Assembly: GCA_023213315.1 (NCBI GenBank)
Contig: JAKCPI010005462.1
Span: 1 to 64,000 of the forward strand
Length of the DNA stretch: 64,000 bases
Origin: Euborellia annulipes
Lineage: Eukaryota > Arthropoda > Insecta > Dermaptera > Anisolabididae
Direction of reading: 5' to 3'
This document shows, piece by piece, positions 47,330 to 60,345 of the stretch. Made by a program: the position numbers and the translations under genes. Positions within the stretch are counted from its first letter, which is position 1, and each line of letters opens with the position of its first letter. A model generated the notes under the pieces. That model was not told the DNA's origin, ran no database searches, and saw only the letters and a program-made list of their open reading frames with translations.

Positions 47330-47570
47330 GCGAAGGAGTTGTAATTTTGTACAACTCGAAAAAGTGTCGCGCGAAAGAGAGCGTTACGGCGTAAGTTCGC
47401 CCTGTGTGACGGGGATGATAAGTTGCTTATACAACATTTCGCGGCTTTCGCGGCGTTGAAAAAACCCAAGCGACGCAATTCGCGTTCTTTTTAACTTAAG
47501 TCCAGAGGGCGTTCCACCTAACTAACTAGGGAATTTGAATGGTGGGGCCATGGGACCAGCCAACCTCCGG
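47330..47570. other. CpG-rich island with internal inverted repeats
   Basis: GTGTCGCGCGAAAGAGAGCG, TTACGGCGTAAGTTCGCCC, TTTCGCGGCTTTCGCGGCG and GACGCAATTCGCG make this the most CpG-dense stretch of the window. GTTGTAATTTTGTACAAC and TTGCTTATACAAC are palindromic. It lies 1.1 kb from the candidate Pk-type exon. It could be a transposon of a family not otherwise seen here or a promoter island. Confidence 0.35.
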
Positions 47571-48654
47571 GGGTCTGAAAGGCCCCATATTGTCTCTATT
47601 TTTTGGAGGGGAGAATAATTTTAACTTGTGAGTGGTTAGAAAATTTTACTACTAAGAGACGTACAAAAGTGGTTGGCTACCTCTCCCTTAGTCAAACCCT
47701 GTACATATTTCACATAGAGAAAGAAATTCTCATTAAGAAATCACTCACTACCCATTTAAAATCACTTTTGAAATAAAAAGAAAATTGAGATTTGAAACAA
47801 ATTTTTCAAAAAATTATAAAAAAAAAAAAAAAAAAGGATTGGGTATTGTATCCAGCCAAGGGTTTCTCTTCCCTCAGTCTATAGCTTTGTAGAGTTTATT
47901 TATTTTTTTTATCTCACTTGACTTCTAGAGTATATGTATGATTTATATATTATTTTTTTAACAATTGACTTTTAACGGCATCGGTCGATCCCCTTTCCCG
48001 TTTTAAAAAATGTTGAACTGTAATATGAAACGTTGAAAACCAGAATGGCTTAATCAACAGAATAGTTTATTGGAGAAAAACAGGTTTGCATTTTGAATTT
48101 TTGGAAAAATCTCAAGAAATTGCACTCTGAAAATGTTTTTAAAAATACTAAAAAAAAATTGATTTTGAAGGGGGGGGGAGGATGTCATGACCCCCTGTAT
48201 CCTCTCCTGAAGAGGCTGCGACTTATGTAATGATTTTACAACATCTTGATTCTCATTTTATTTACACTCTTTAATGATTTGTTTAATTTATGGTAATTTG
48301 CGTTGAATTCTTTAAGAGTTAAATTTTTTTTTTTTTGCATTTTAAAATTATTTTAGCGACAATATAAAATAATTCAAACACGCCCATAACACCCACGTAG
48401 TGAACAGAAAAGAGGCGTATCTAAGTCATTTTTTTTTAAAGAAGTTGTCTATCAGAAATTTTTAATCGTTTGATCTTTTTTTTGGGATAGATTGTTCAGT
48501 CAGAAGTCGTTTGAGTTTTCAAACATCAAAAGAACTTAAGGAAAATAAACAATTTTTTATTTCAACAAGATTAACAAAATTTGTTTGTGATTATTATTAT
48601 TTTTTTTTTAAATTTTTGTCCTCGAGTCCAACGTTCAGTAAAAAAAGTACTTAC

Positions 48655-48701
48655 GTGTTTGCAACCGTAAATAAAACCACCTGCTCCCAGTTTCTCCTCA
48701 T
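48655..48701 (-). CDS. candidate short alternative first coding exon (Pk-type isoform)
   Basis: Seen on the minus strand: ATG at 48701 preceded immediately by an in-frame TAA, then 15 codons (beginning MRRNWEQVV) and two further bases (AC), ending at a consensus GTAAGT donor at 48654. The phase is 2, exactly what the prickle PET exon at 8527 needs, and the last split codon is AC|G as in the sple exon. It lies about 3.4 kb upstream of the sple exon. Known: the fly Pk isoform differs from Sple in having only a very short unique N-terminus. Inference: this may be the Pk-type first exon. Against it: the peptide matches nothing I remember, the start context is weak, and a 47-nt open frame with a donor can arise by chance. 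Confidence 0.38.
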
Positions 48702-49163
48702 TTACAAACACTGGTTATTATCTTAATTACTCTGTTATTATTTATGTCTATATTACATTCCGAAACTCGACGTTATTGAATATTAAAAGTACAAAAATTA
48801 TATTTGAAAAAAAAAAAAAAATAAAAAAATAAACATGTTCTCATTCCTTAATAAACAAGTTGTTTTTTTTAAATATACAGTATGTAGAAAATTAAAGGGT
48901 GAGAATGCAAAAAAGGGTTATCTATATACACACAGACACACATACGGAAGTTGATTTTATTATTGAGGTCTTTTTCAAAGTCAAAACGTTGGTGTTTGGA
49001 TTTTAATTAATGAACATGATTAAATTATAAACATTTGATTATCATAAGAAAATCATTAATTTATTTTTGACTGAATTATTATTCATTCAACAGTATATAT
49101 TTGTTAAACAAATTCGTGTTTGAAAATAAATTTTTAAATGTGTTACGTTAAATTTATAATTTT

Positions 49164-49636
49164 TCTTTCTCTTACCCTATATATGAAATATATAGAGAGA
49201 GAAAGTATTGGATCATGTCAAAAATTCGATGTCGAGATTTTGATGGATATACATGTTTTGAGGTCCCCTGAGTCAAAAAGTGGGTCCGCAAATTGGTCTG
49301 TGTGTCTGTGTGTCTGTGTGTGTGGAACATTTTTTTAGCATGAAGGAATTGAGCTACAGGATTGAAATTTTATATTTAACTTAGGTACCTTTGAAGAATC
49401 TCAAAATAAGCTTTTGAACAAAATCGGCCAAAAATTACTAGTACTTTACTGATGTACTTTTTCAGTTTTTTTCGATTTTCTCAAAATTCCCTCCAAGGAT
49501 TTTTTTAAAATTCATAAATGAACTATTTTTTAGATGCTCTTTAAAATGTATATTCTCATTTTGCGTTGAAATCTTCTGAAGACCACTTTACTCTTGTTCT
49601 TCATAGGAAAGATAGAACTGGTTGCATGGTAACGGA
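49164..49636 (+). mobile_element. family A copy A6, 3'-truncated
   Basis: TTTCTCTTACCCTATATATG, GAGAGAAAGTATTGGATCATG, the GTGTGTCTGTGTGTCTGTGT tract, ACTAGTACTTTACTGATGTA, CTTCATAGGAAAGATAG and GGTTGCATGGTAACGG. The terminal hairpin is absent here. ATCGGAAACTAAATATATTT at about 50050 may be a displaced remnant. Confidence 0.82.
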
Positions 49637-52600
49637 ATTTAAATCTTTTTCTTTTTATTAGATTAAAAATCAATTATTATTTAAATTCCCATTTATTTTT
49701 TTTATTTCTGTTTTAATTGTTTCCAAGAAAACATATATATATATCTCTCCCACTTGCAAACATTATCGCTCTCTCTACTCTTTTTAAATTCCCTTTCCAC
49801 CTTATCTTCGCATAGAAACAATGTTAATTTCCTATAGGGATTTGTATGTTAATTTCGATTCAAAAGGGGGTCCCCTTTGGAACTTTTTAGGCATTTAAAA
49901 TTTTTTTCCCAATTCTTATGAAATTTTGTATTTATTTACGAATCTATATTGTGTATAAAATGTCCAAATATGAGATTAAAATTTTGAAAAATAACCATAG
50001 TTTATTTGAAGCAGTCAACATTTAAAATGCAAGTTTGAAACTAAGGTGCTATCGGAAACTAAATATATTTTAAAAAAAAAATTTTTTGTTATCACACTCA
50101 AAACTTTCTTTTATTAAAAGATAAAAAAAAAGTGTGGTTTGCCCATTTTTTATTTATATAAAAAAGAGTTTTAACAAATTTACACATAAGGATTTTAGAG
50201 AGAATAAACGCAGTTTAATGGGATATTTAACTCTACGGGACGAAATAAAACATAAAGTCGAATTGTTTTTTTACGAGCAGTGAGGGTTGAAGCTTCTGAT
50301 AGGTTGAGAGAGATCTTCCCCCATAAGTGACCTTATATTATCGCTTCTAGAACAATAAAGTACTCAACAATTTAGAACTCTGAAGGCAGATAGATTTGGT
50401 GAAGGATTCCATTTGGAAATGTGGTTGAGTAAGCCTATAAATTTCGAGGTCTTCTATTTCGTTATTTAATATTCCCTCAATATTTTTATTTTCAAAATTA
50501 AATCAGAAAAATATTTGTATTGTTGGTCGCCGATTTGAGGGTTACATAACAGGATAGTGTGGTTTCCGAATGAGACGGCGTAGGCCTACTGAAAAAACAG
50601 TGCTTTAAAAAAGGGTATTAAAAATTATGACGAAAAAATTATTAAGATCTCGTTAAAATTTAATTGCTAATCATATTTTTATTTTAAAACAATAGAATAT
50701 TAATTTTAATAAAGCTTGTGCGGTCATTGATAACAGTTCATTACCATTAATTATAGGCTATTAATTTTTAAACCCTTATTAGCATTTACTAATTTTCTTT
50801 TTCGTTATTTTAACGATTTTGACCGAGGTCAAAAGCCCAAAAATAAAGAAAAAACAATTAGGAGAAGAGGGCTGTGCATTTTTTTTTTTAATTTGAAGGA
50901 CATGCATTTTGCATAGTTTAGGCCTACTATCAAACTTTAGACGGGATAAAATGTCAGACGATCTTTATGTTGTCTTGAATCAATTTCCAACCCTTTGAAA
51001 CCGTCAAATAATCGAACATTTCTCTCGTAACAAAATTAATTTTAACATCATTTTATTTGATAGATTAGTGTTGGTTTATTTGAGTTTGCTTGTTATTTCA
51101 AGTCTTTAAGCTTAAATTTGTTACTATATAATTATTTATATCAAATATAGAGATTGGAAGTCTTTCCAAATGATTTAAAAAATTTTACATTTTACATTTC
51201 TTTGTTTTATCAATATTAAGAATGTCAATACCCCTAGCTCACAGCCACGAGGTGAAAAAACTCTTTCTAATTAAATCCAAAATAAATTTACTCAAAATGT
51301 GAAAATTGTTTAAATATTTTGTTATTAATTAAGAATTAGGAATTTGCATTTAATCTAATTAAAATTTTTAAAATTCTGTTCACTTATTTTTTTTCCAAGA
51401 TAAAAATTGTAATCCGTAGCTCGATAATATAAACGAAAACGGACCTAAATAAATCTAAAAAGTCGAATCCTAAAACTCTATATTGTCTAACCAAACCGAC
51501 CAAAATGACTTTAAAATTAAATTAATCATTTCCCTTAGAAAAGTTCGGGTAACCCCACACCCTCCATTTTGATGGGGATAAAAATAAACTCAATGGATAT
51601 TTGTATTAACATTTTGTAGGTACAGTGATGCTTTTGAATTCCCATTTTTTTCGATAAAATTATGATTTTTTTTTACAAAAACTAGTACTAATATGAACAG
51701 ACTAATCATTTATAATTATATTTATTAAATAATTCAACTGGAGAAAACTCTCAGCTAAGAGACTCAGGACTGTTAATTCTACAACATAAAACAAATTGAA
51801 CTTCAATTCTTAGATTTAACAAATGATACATTAAAATGAATTTAATTTCATAATTTAAAATCGTAAAAAGTAAACTACATTAAAAACTACTATTATTATC
51901 TGCCTGAATTCCCATTTTATTCTCTTCTCTTCTTTTTCTCATGTTATGTTACTATTATTTTAAATTCCAAATGCAGAAAATTAACATTTTTTTCCATTCA
52001 TTTTACTTATCGTGAACACGTGATCTGTAATTTTAAATTTGATAGATAAGATACCAACTATTAAACATCCATTTCCTTTCCACTTGAATACATTAAAACC
52101 TTCTCTCTTTTTTTTTTATTTATAAGCAAGATAGGCAACCAAATGCAACCAGGGATTGATAAGCTTTAGAGCCCTTTAGGCAGAAGCTCAATTAATGATG
52201 ATCCCAAGAGCATCTCTTGTCTAATCTAATAGCAACCAGGAAACAAGGCTTTATAAGCTAAGAGCTAGTTAATTAACTACTCTAATTGAAATTAGAGGAA
52301 GATATATTATTAATTAACCTCTATTAACTATACTCTAGCCTTTTTAATAACAACTTTAATAAATAATATAAAAACGAGGATTCGATCACTCGTATAAATA
52401 AGATTTTTTACACATACCTCTGTCAAAGGAAAATTGCTCCAATTAATTAGTATATTCCTACCATATTTATTAATAAATTTTGGCCTGAAGTCGAGCATGA
52501 AAAGTGACACCATAAATTTGGTTGATCACCAGAACTCTCCAATTAAATTTTGTAAATGTTGAAGAAGGCTCTTAACTTGAGTGGAACACAACTTAAATTC

Positions 52601-52950
52601 AAATCTACTTTTCAGAAAAAATTTTCATTGATATTTCTGAGAAATGAAAAGGGTAACCCACCCCAATGAAGTAAATATTATATATCACAACACCCCTGTT
52701 TCTAACTAAAAAATAATGTTTGGAGATATTGAAATAGTTTAGTTAATAAAGTTTGCGTCGGTCTCCTGGAATAGTAGAAAACGTTTCATTTTGAATACGG
52801 TACACTATCTATTGATTTTATTGAAAAATTATTTGTCCAGTTGTCTACTCATCTAAGCTACTGGTATTAATTAATAGTAAAAACTGTCTTTAATGTTTTG
52901 AGTAACCTCTTACTTGATTGCTGAAACCATAAATATTAAATAGAGGTTTT

Positions 52951-53186
52951 ATTGTTGCCAGGTATTATTGCAAGGAAAAATAAAAATATATTTTATTCAT
53001 AAGAATTTATTAGACATAGAAGACTTCATTGCAATTCAACTGTTTCTACCACACAAGGTGACCTGATGATGTTCGCCTTGTTAGATCGAAACTGTTGTCT
53101 TGCAATGCAGTCGTCTATCCCTAATAAATTCTAACGAATAAAATGTATTTTTATTCCCTCTTGCAGCAATTACATGGCAACAAATG
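52951..53186. repeat. 236-bp palindromic MITE
   Basis: The left arm (ATTGTTGCCAGGTATTATTG... AAGAATTTATTAGACATAGA...) and right arm (...CTAATAAATTCT...AGCAATTACATGGCAACAAA) are inverted copies over nearly the whole length. Confidence 0.75.
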
Positions 53187-53559
53187 TAAGGTAAACTTAA
53201 TACGTATGCAGTTTCATAACTTAAAAAATATTTTTTATTTTATTTTTAATTTAGAGGGGTGAAGAATCGATCCTTTTTTTAAAGATAAAAATTTAGAAAT
53301 ATTTGCTGGTAGATAGACCAATCTCAGCTTGGTTGTTTCTTCTGGTCCGGGGAGAGGGGGGTGAACGAGCTGTCCTTGGTATTACGTAGTGTAAAAAAAT
53401 CATGGGTTTTAAGTTGGTCCAGTTTATTTAAAAGTGTGAATATTAAAAAAAAAGATCTTTTTAATTTTGAAATTCTTTCCCTTTCATTTAATCACCCTCG
53501 AAAAAAATAAAATATTTTTTTTAATGTTTAAAACGTGTTCATTCCTTAGGCTGGTTATT

Positions 53560-53880
53560 ATTTGCTCAGGCTTAGATGGCAGCACCTCCAAAGTCAGGGG
53601 GGACTCTCATTTCTGATCCGGTTTCCTGCTTCAGACATTCTCCTCAAGATGACGCTCTTCTTCAGCACCTGCTGATGCTACTCTCCTGCCGGAAATTCAA
53701 TTACCGGCATTCGTTATTGCTTTTCAGATTGGAAGGTCGAAAAAAGGGTCTCATTATGCAGGCAGGGGATTGCTTATTTTAGAAGGGAAGCTCGGGTTAT
53801 TATAATAGAGGGGCGAAGGAGGTGGGGGCAGAAACCCTTTCAGGCAAAGAAGCCAATTATCTTAAAACCTTGTAGCATGT
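53560..53880. other. GC-richer island with a 68-codon plus-strand ORF
   Basis: 53576-53782 is open from ATGGCAGCACCTCC, just after a CAGGCTTAG acceptor-like sequence. The peptide (MAAPPKSGGTL...) resembles nothing I know. Minus-strand frames are closed and no donor of prickle phase is found. Candidate exon of an unknown transcript or a conserved element. Confidence 0.2.
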
Positions 53881-54137
53881 GAAAATTGTATTTTGATGAT
53901 TTTAATAAAAAGGTTATAGAATTTATTAGAATGGAAAATTATTCAAAGTATCTAAGAAGAGGAAAATAAATTATTATAAAATAGGGAACATGCTTTTTTC
54001 CTACATATATAACCACTGGAGAAAATTGTATTCTCTTATTTATCATCCCTTTACTACCCTACATCAATTAATTATCTTATTAAATGAGAAGACCAAATAA
54101 CTGTGTGTTCACAGATGTTAATGGGACACAACAAATT

Positions 54138-54218
54138 AAATAAAAATTTTACTTTTATCCTCGTTTTTCATTGCCCTGAACTCAAAGCGTTGATAAAAGT
54201 AAAATTTTTGTTTATTTA
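54138..54218. repeat. 81-bp hairpin repeat
   Basis: AAATAAAAATTTTACTTTTATC and its inverse GATAAAAGTAAAATTTTTGTTTATTT enclose a 35-bp loop with CCTGAACTCAAAGC. Confidence 0.7.
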
Positions 54219-56426
54219 ATGAATTCTTTTAAAACAAAAAGAGGATTGCAAGAGGCTTCTGAGGCTGTATAGGAGTGGGTATCGGTTTCGGCAAAATTTA
54301 AGAGGTGTCGGTGCCGACATAAAATAAAATCATTCATAAAATACAATATTTTAACTACAAAAACTATTGTATAAAACTCTCATTAATTTTCTGGGTGTTG
54401 ACAAAACAAGATTGCCGACTCCATAAAAAAAGGTTTTTTTTTTTTTTTTTTATTTAGGGTAGGGCTATTCTAAAAAAAGGTTATATTTTCAATATGAATA
54501 TTTGTTTATTTCATTACCTTAAATTAATCGAATTAAAAGTTGATCTTTAACAATTCTTAAATATAAAAATATATAATTTTGATTACTTTTTAGGAATTTC
54601 AATTAATAACTTCACAAGGTAAAACAATTTTTATGAAAGAGAATATTTGATGCATGAGGCTTCTAGAGTTGTAACTCAAAAAACACAGACCCTTTAAGAA
54701 AGAAGAAAAATCCCATGAAAATCGTTTTAATTTTTCTTTTATCATCATTCTGGGGCAAGGAAAATGAATTTTAAATATTTCTTTTTTTTTTATGAGTGAA
54801 TTTAAAATTATTATCTCTTCTCCCCCTCTGCTAGCGCTCTTAAATATGAATATACAGTAATTATCTATATATCCTGAGAAAATTCAGTATCAATAGTTGT
54901 ATTTTTTGATGAAAGTCGGAAGAAGCGAAACGCCCTTATGGTTTAATAATAAAGGCCATATAGGAGGTAGGGCAAGGGGTTTTTATTTTTTTAATTGTCT
55001 TATTCCAACCAACCTTCTACCATCTATTAAAAACAATCATTAGACAATAACTTTTCAATCTTTGAGCTCTGCGCCTTGAGTCTATGCAACCAACTATTAA
55101 GCTGTCGTGCTGGTTGCCCTTTTTTAGGAGTTTCTAATGAACTTTTTTATTTTACTTTTCGTTAATTTAACTAAAAATTTATTTTTGGTTTAATTTTCAC
55201 TAAAGCGATTAATCTAAATTATAAAATTTGATTTATGTAGTTAATCGGGAATAATTGAAAATCTGCCATTTTAACATCCCTGAATGAATCATTAATTTAT
55301 TTTCAACTTTTTCAATAATAAATCACAATCTTCAAAAATAGGCTTATAATCAAGTTGATTGAAATAAAAAATTTCTTTCTTCCCTTAAAGGAAAATGAAA
55401 GAGAAAGATTATTTATCAAAGTCTTTCACTCTCTTGTCTATTTTCTTTTTCCTAAAATAAAGAAGTATTTCCTTTTTCCAAATGCGCGATTCTTTTCACT
55501 AATGCTTACAGTTAGATCCCTTCTTTTTCTACTCCTTTTTTTCTAACCATTATTTCAAGTCTTGAACTTTGACGGCGGCGGTGGTCTTTCTCTCTCTCTC
55601 ACTCTCTCTTTCCACATTCATCACTATCTTTTTCTCGAAGGGAACTAATCCCCTTTTCACTTTCTTTTACAAATATAAAATACAGGGTAACTTTTAACCT
55701 CTGATTCATTAAATTAAATTTTTGCTTTTATTTAGATTTGAATCTGAGTATGACTTTTTCAGTCTTAAATCTTATTAAAAAAATAACACAAATAAAAATG
55801 ATGAAATGTATATACTAATATTTACTAAAGCCCCTCTTTCTGTCTGTCACGCCTTGTTTGGGAACTTCTCGTTGGTTTCGAAACGAAATTTTAAATGCTT
55901 AAAGTGGGCCGTCCAGGGATTATAGGAAAAATAATTTTCGTTCCGAAATTCATATAACTTACTGAGTTTTTAATTCTTAAATTTTTGATAATATAGGGTC
56001 TACCAATATTCTAAATTTCGTATAATATAATATTTATTCAAAGAAAAGTTTAATTAATTCTTAATTTTTTTTTTTAAATTAACGAAAAGAGAAAAAAAGT
56101 ATTGGAAACTGTTAAAAGAGAGAATTCGGCATCAAAACAATAATTTCTAGTTAGTTGGTTGACTTTTCTTTCTCCCTCTCTCGCTTTATTATAAATGAGG
56201 GTTGCGTCTGTGTCTGTGTTTGCTCTTATCTTTACACACTTGACTTGAGCCAACTCGTTTTATTTTGACAGCCAAGGAACATTTTCAAATTAAATTTAAT
56301 ATTACAATAATTTATTAATAAAAAATATTATTATTAAATTATTATTATTATTATCAATCGATTTGTCTCTTTGTTCCCTCCCTATTTCTTCTCCTCATCG
56401 AATCATTTCAGTTTCAATTCGGGTCA

Positions 56427-56579
56427 CTAACACACAAATCCATTTTCGAAAGTTTGCCAACCAACCGTTATTGAATCCAATATTCCTTCAAATGCTGCCA
56501 AAAGGCATCTCATCTTCTCCCATCTCCCTTCGGCCAAAAGGGCATTTCCTTGTGCTGCCGCCCCACTGAATACGATCAT
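56427..56579 (-). other. 50-codon ORF in a GC-richer island
   Basis: ATG at 56579 to TAG at 56427. It begins MIVFSGAAAQGN and has a balanced composition, unlike the Lys/Asn/Phe-rich random frames of this AT-rich DNA. The opposite strand also has an open frame (56363-56569). No family is recognised and no upstream promoter is visible. It could equally be a conserved non-coding element. Confidence 0.18.
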
Positions 56580-57169
56580 TTCCCTTTCGCATATAGATAT
56601 CGTTTTTTAAAAAATAAAAAAAAAGAAGAGATCTCGATAATTCTATTGGTCCATGTCACGATTCTATAACCATTCAATAAAATCTTTTTCAATGTTATAC
56701 GATAAAGGATAATAATAATACGAGTATAATTATCCCTTTTCTCAATTGGTTAAACTTTTTTTAAAATTTATTTTTGTTTATTTTAACTCTGATAGATCTC
56801 CACTCTACTCTAGTACTCTGGTATAAGGCCTATTGTTTTAAATGATTATTTATTCATCTATTTCATACATCAATAATTCTCATTAAAACACATAACATAA
56901 TTTAATAAGGAGCTTAATGATTCAAACCGAAGTGATTTTGTGTTATTTTAAGCCAAGTCAATTTAGTTTAGAATTTTGGATAGAGTAAAAGCGAAAAGGG
57001 AATATGTAGTTAAATCCTTGAAAATCCTTTGATTTCGAGAGTTGGTAGAAAATTAAACAAGTTGGAAGCCAATATCTTGGGAAATGGATGGAATGGAAAG
57101 AGAAGTCAGAAAACCATCTATTTTACGAGCAAACAAATTAAGTTAACATCCAATAGAAATTAGTATTAT

Positions 57170-58280
57170 AATTGATGATGATAAAATGAACACCAGTAAT
57201 CCATAAAACTAGACTAAGAGACTGTTCAGGGAACAAAAAAAATGAGTGATTTTTTTTATATTTCTCAAACGGGGCTCTCCCTTCAAAGTTTGACTCGGAT
57301 AAACAAAAAATTTTTATTATCGCAAAAAACTTGTCATAAAAGAGATAAAGGGATATCATTATCTTATGACAGCTCTGTAGCAAAAGTTGATCGAAATGAT
57401 AGGGCCTATATATGTTTGTTGTTCCTTCTGAATTATACTTTCTTCTGATGATCTGCTATTTTTTAAACATATTAAGGGGATTCAAGAGCGACATCTAAAA
57501 GTACTTTAAAAAAAACTACACTATTATAAGGAATTTTTCAATGCGGTTTTTTTTTAATGAATTAAATTCATAAGAGATTATTGTGACATCGAGATATAAT
57601 TTTTTTAATGACTTATTAAAAAATTATCGTAATTAATTTTTTTGTTATCAAGCAAATACAAAAAAACAATCAGTTACAATAATCTTTAATTTTTTTTAAT
57701 TTAAAAATGAATTTATTATTATTATTAATCACATATTAATTAAGAAATTTTTAAAATAAGCTTATCTGATTTATTTAAAAAAACAACTGTCAAATTAGTT
57801 CAGCATTTCATGCAATAGATGGCAGGCTAGTCTAACAGACGATATAGTATTAGCCTATATCTGGCCTATATTTATATATTTTTATGCTTTTATAAAAGAT
57901 ACATATTATAGGCCTATAATAACATTTATAAAGTATTTATTGTTAAAAGATCAATGAAAATCAACCAAATGCATTAAATATTATTAGCTACCATGCTGAC
58001 ATCTCTTGGCAAATTTTTGAATTACTTGATATTTTGGGCATACTTTTTATGACACACTACGCCCTCTTATCGGGAAAAACATGCGTAACACCTTCGCTCC
58101 CGGACCCCTTTAATAGGAAATTTAAATAAACCCCAAGGGCCCCCCCCCCATTTAAAATAAAATTTACTATTATTAAATTGAGCCATTTTTTTATTTGAAC
58201 AAGAAATCTTATGATGATAAAATGATCACCTCTAATTCATAGAGAAACTGTTCAGGGAAAAAAGCGAATGATTTTTATAA
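57170..58280. repeat. pair of about 80-bp direct repeats bracketing element D2
   Basis: 57170-57255 (GATGATGATAAAATGAACACC, GACTGTTCAGGGAACAAAAA) and 58210-58280 (TGATGATAAAATGATCACC, AAACTGTTCAGGGAAAAAAG) are similar direct copies on either side of D2. Confidence 0.45.
57472..58113. mobile_element. TTAA-type (piggyBac-like) non-autonomous element D, copy D2
   Basis: Element 57476-58109 (634 bp) between TTAA copies (57472-57475 and 58110-58113). The ends GGGGATTCAAGAGCGACAT and GCTCCCGGACCCCT are imperfect inverted repeats. No ORF of note. This is the uninterrupted version of the sequence at 36056-37369 and preserves the empty site of family A copy A4. Confidence 0.82.
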
Positions 58281-58749
58281 TTTTAGTAATTTTATTTTAT
58301 TTCACTTTATATGGACTTACGACTCTAAGGCTACCTGTTGAGAACATAACTAATTTGGAAACATCTATGTTAGATTTTTACAGCTTTCAAAATAAACATA
58401 CTTTTTGTTTCATTCCCCTGTCAATCCTCGTTTTTGAGTTATTTAATTTTAAACTCAGGGCTTCCTTTTGTTGACACCCTGGGTATTAGTGATATATTTA
58501 AAATCTTTAATCTCCAGTTTTATACATACTAGTCAGTACTTTATTGCCAAGTAAAGCAGCTTGCACTAAATTTACTGATAATGTTCGTATTAAGGAGGAA
58601 AAGATTCTCCTGAAAAGCGAGAATTGTTCTCCTAAGTAATGGCATATAATATCCATTATATAAAAGACCACACATGTTTTTATATTTATATTCGTCACTT
58701 TATTTCTATTCCCTTCACTTCACTCACCCATATGAATCACCCTTAAGTG

Positions 58750-58930
58750 TTCTAATATAGCCAATCTTCCCCTTGTGATACTTTTAGTGTAAATTTCCCC
58801 GAACATGCCTTTTTTCCCCTTATTTTGCTCTTTTTTTTGCTTCGGTCCGACGTCGCCGACTTCTTGGCTCCTGTTTGGTTGGCGCCGACCTTCTTCATCC
58901 CTCTTCCCGTTGCCATGGCATCCACACAAC
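58750..58930 (-). other. candidate exon or small ORF in a GC-rich island
   Basis: On the minus strand a GCCATGG start (ATG at about 58918) opens 54 codons that are Lys/Arg/Ser/Gly-rich (MATGRGMKKVGANQ..., with KKKSKIRGKK), ending in TAG. GC is high over GCGACGTCGGACCG. No donor of prickle phase 2 occurs in this frame; a GTGAGT at about 58723 fits only another frame. The product is not recognised. Confidence 0.22.
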
Positions 58931-60204
58931 GAAATAGACAGTTACAATCAGAAACAATTAATTTAAATTCATGAGCTCTCGAAATAATATGCATATCTGA
59001 CCGAATTATGCATACAAATGAGCAGTAGATCCTCTGTATCCCTAAGGAGAAGAAAGGTGGGGGAGACAGGTATCAAACCCTAATTTCAACACCCCTTTAA
59101 TATCATTCCTCTCTTGTAAACAAGTGAGAAATCACCAAACAAAACATTCATTGTTACGTTATTTTTTTTTATTACCGAAAGAGATTTCAGACTTTGTTAA
59201 TTAATAAAATTGTTTATTTTTAATCTCGTAAAATATTTTTATTACGTTTATTAAGTGTAATGATAAACTTTTTTTTCATATCTGCTCTTATTACGATTTT
59301 AATTTTCTTGTTTACAAAAATATAAGAATTATACGATCTATAATGAAATATTTTTATTAGAGATTTTAAAGGGAGAAAATTTTATTATTTACATGAGTCT
59401 TTTTGAAATAAATAAGATGAGGAGATAAATTTTTTATTCACCCATAAAATATATTCTCTATAGGTGGGCTAGAAGATTTAATTAAATGAAAAATAATCTG
59501 ATGAAAATCAAAGAAGTTAATTTTAAATTGATATTTACAATAATATAAAATAAAACATACAAAACAAAATCAGTAGCTTATTTGAGACAAAATTTTGAAT
59601 TTTGAATTAAAATTTTTATCTTTTTAAAAATACTAATTCAAGTATCAGTAAATAATTTTTTTAAAGGAAGGTTATACTCGTAAATGATTTGAAACGTTTT
59701 ATTAATTATTTGATAAATTTCAAGACCTTTTGTATTGTTGGTTGTCCAAGGTCCATATTTGTGCCTTTAATAAAGGGCGAATGTAATATTGATCGATGAA
59801 TATTAAAGTTATCTGAATACTTTAAAAACCAACATCGTCCGACCTTATGGATTAAAAAAAAATTCTCTTAATAAAACGGTGAGAATGAGATTAATGTTAG
59901 TTGGTTAAAAAGAGAGTCGCCCAAAATAAAAGATTGTGAAATTGGTTATTCAATCAACGTTTAATTATTTGAAGTCTTAATCATTTTACGGATAAAATGG
60001 CCACTTCAAATATTGATAATTTATTTTTTTTTAAATACAACCAAATTTATTTTAAATTTGATTATTTTCTTTCTAGGTTCAAACGACACCTCAGAAAGCT
60101 AAAATTTCATTCAAACTGAACATTCTGATCTTTGGTCAGCCACAAACTCTAATATTTTTTTTGTGAGTATTTTTTAAATTTATCAATTTATTTACATTTT
60201 TCTC

Positions 60205-60345
60205 AGGGGCCCACATCTTGTCGATACGTGGATGGCCTGTTTTATTTCTTTCGGTAGCAAAAACATATAATAGGGTTGGTGGAAATAAGTGATGTTCGCC
60301 GACCCCGCATCGCGGAAATAAGGCGAGCATAGAAGATCAATTTAT
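60205..60345 (+). mobile_element. LINE-like 3' end, copy 2
   Basis: CAGGGGCCCACATCTTGTCG, TACGTGGATGGCC, GCCGACCCCGCATCGCGGAA, ATAAGGCGAGCATAGAAG, in the same order as 41418-41634 with an internal deletion. Confidence 0.55.

Noticed and set aside
52951..53186. Hammerhead-ribozyme-like CTGATGA...GAAAC spacing (also at 43674-43771)
   Set aside because: The bases between the two motifs do not form the required stem II, and the motifs lie in palindromic MITE arms. An Infernal search with the Rfam hammerhead models would settle it.
53576..53782. Alternative first exon of prickle
   Set aside because: Minus-strand ATG frames here end in phases 0 or 1 or hit stops; none ends in the needed phase 2 at a good donor.
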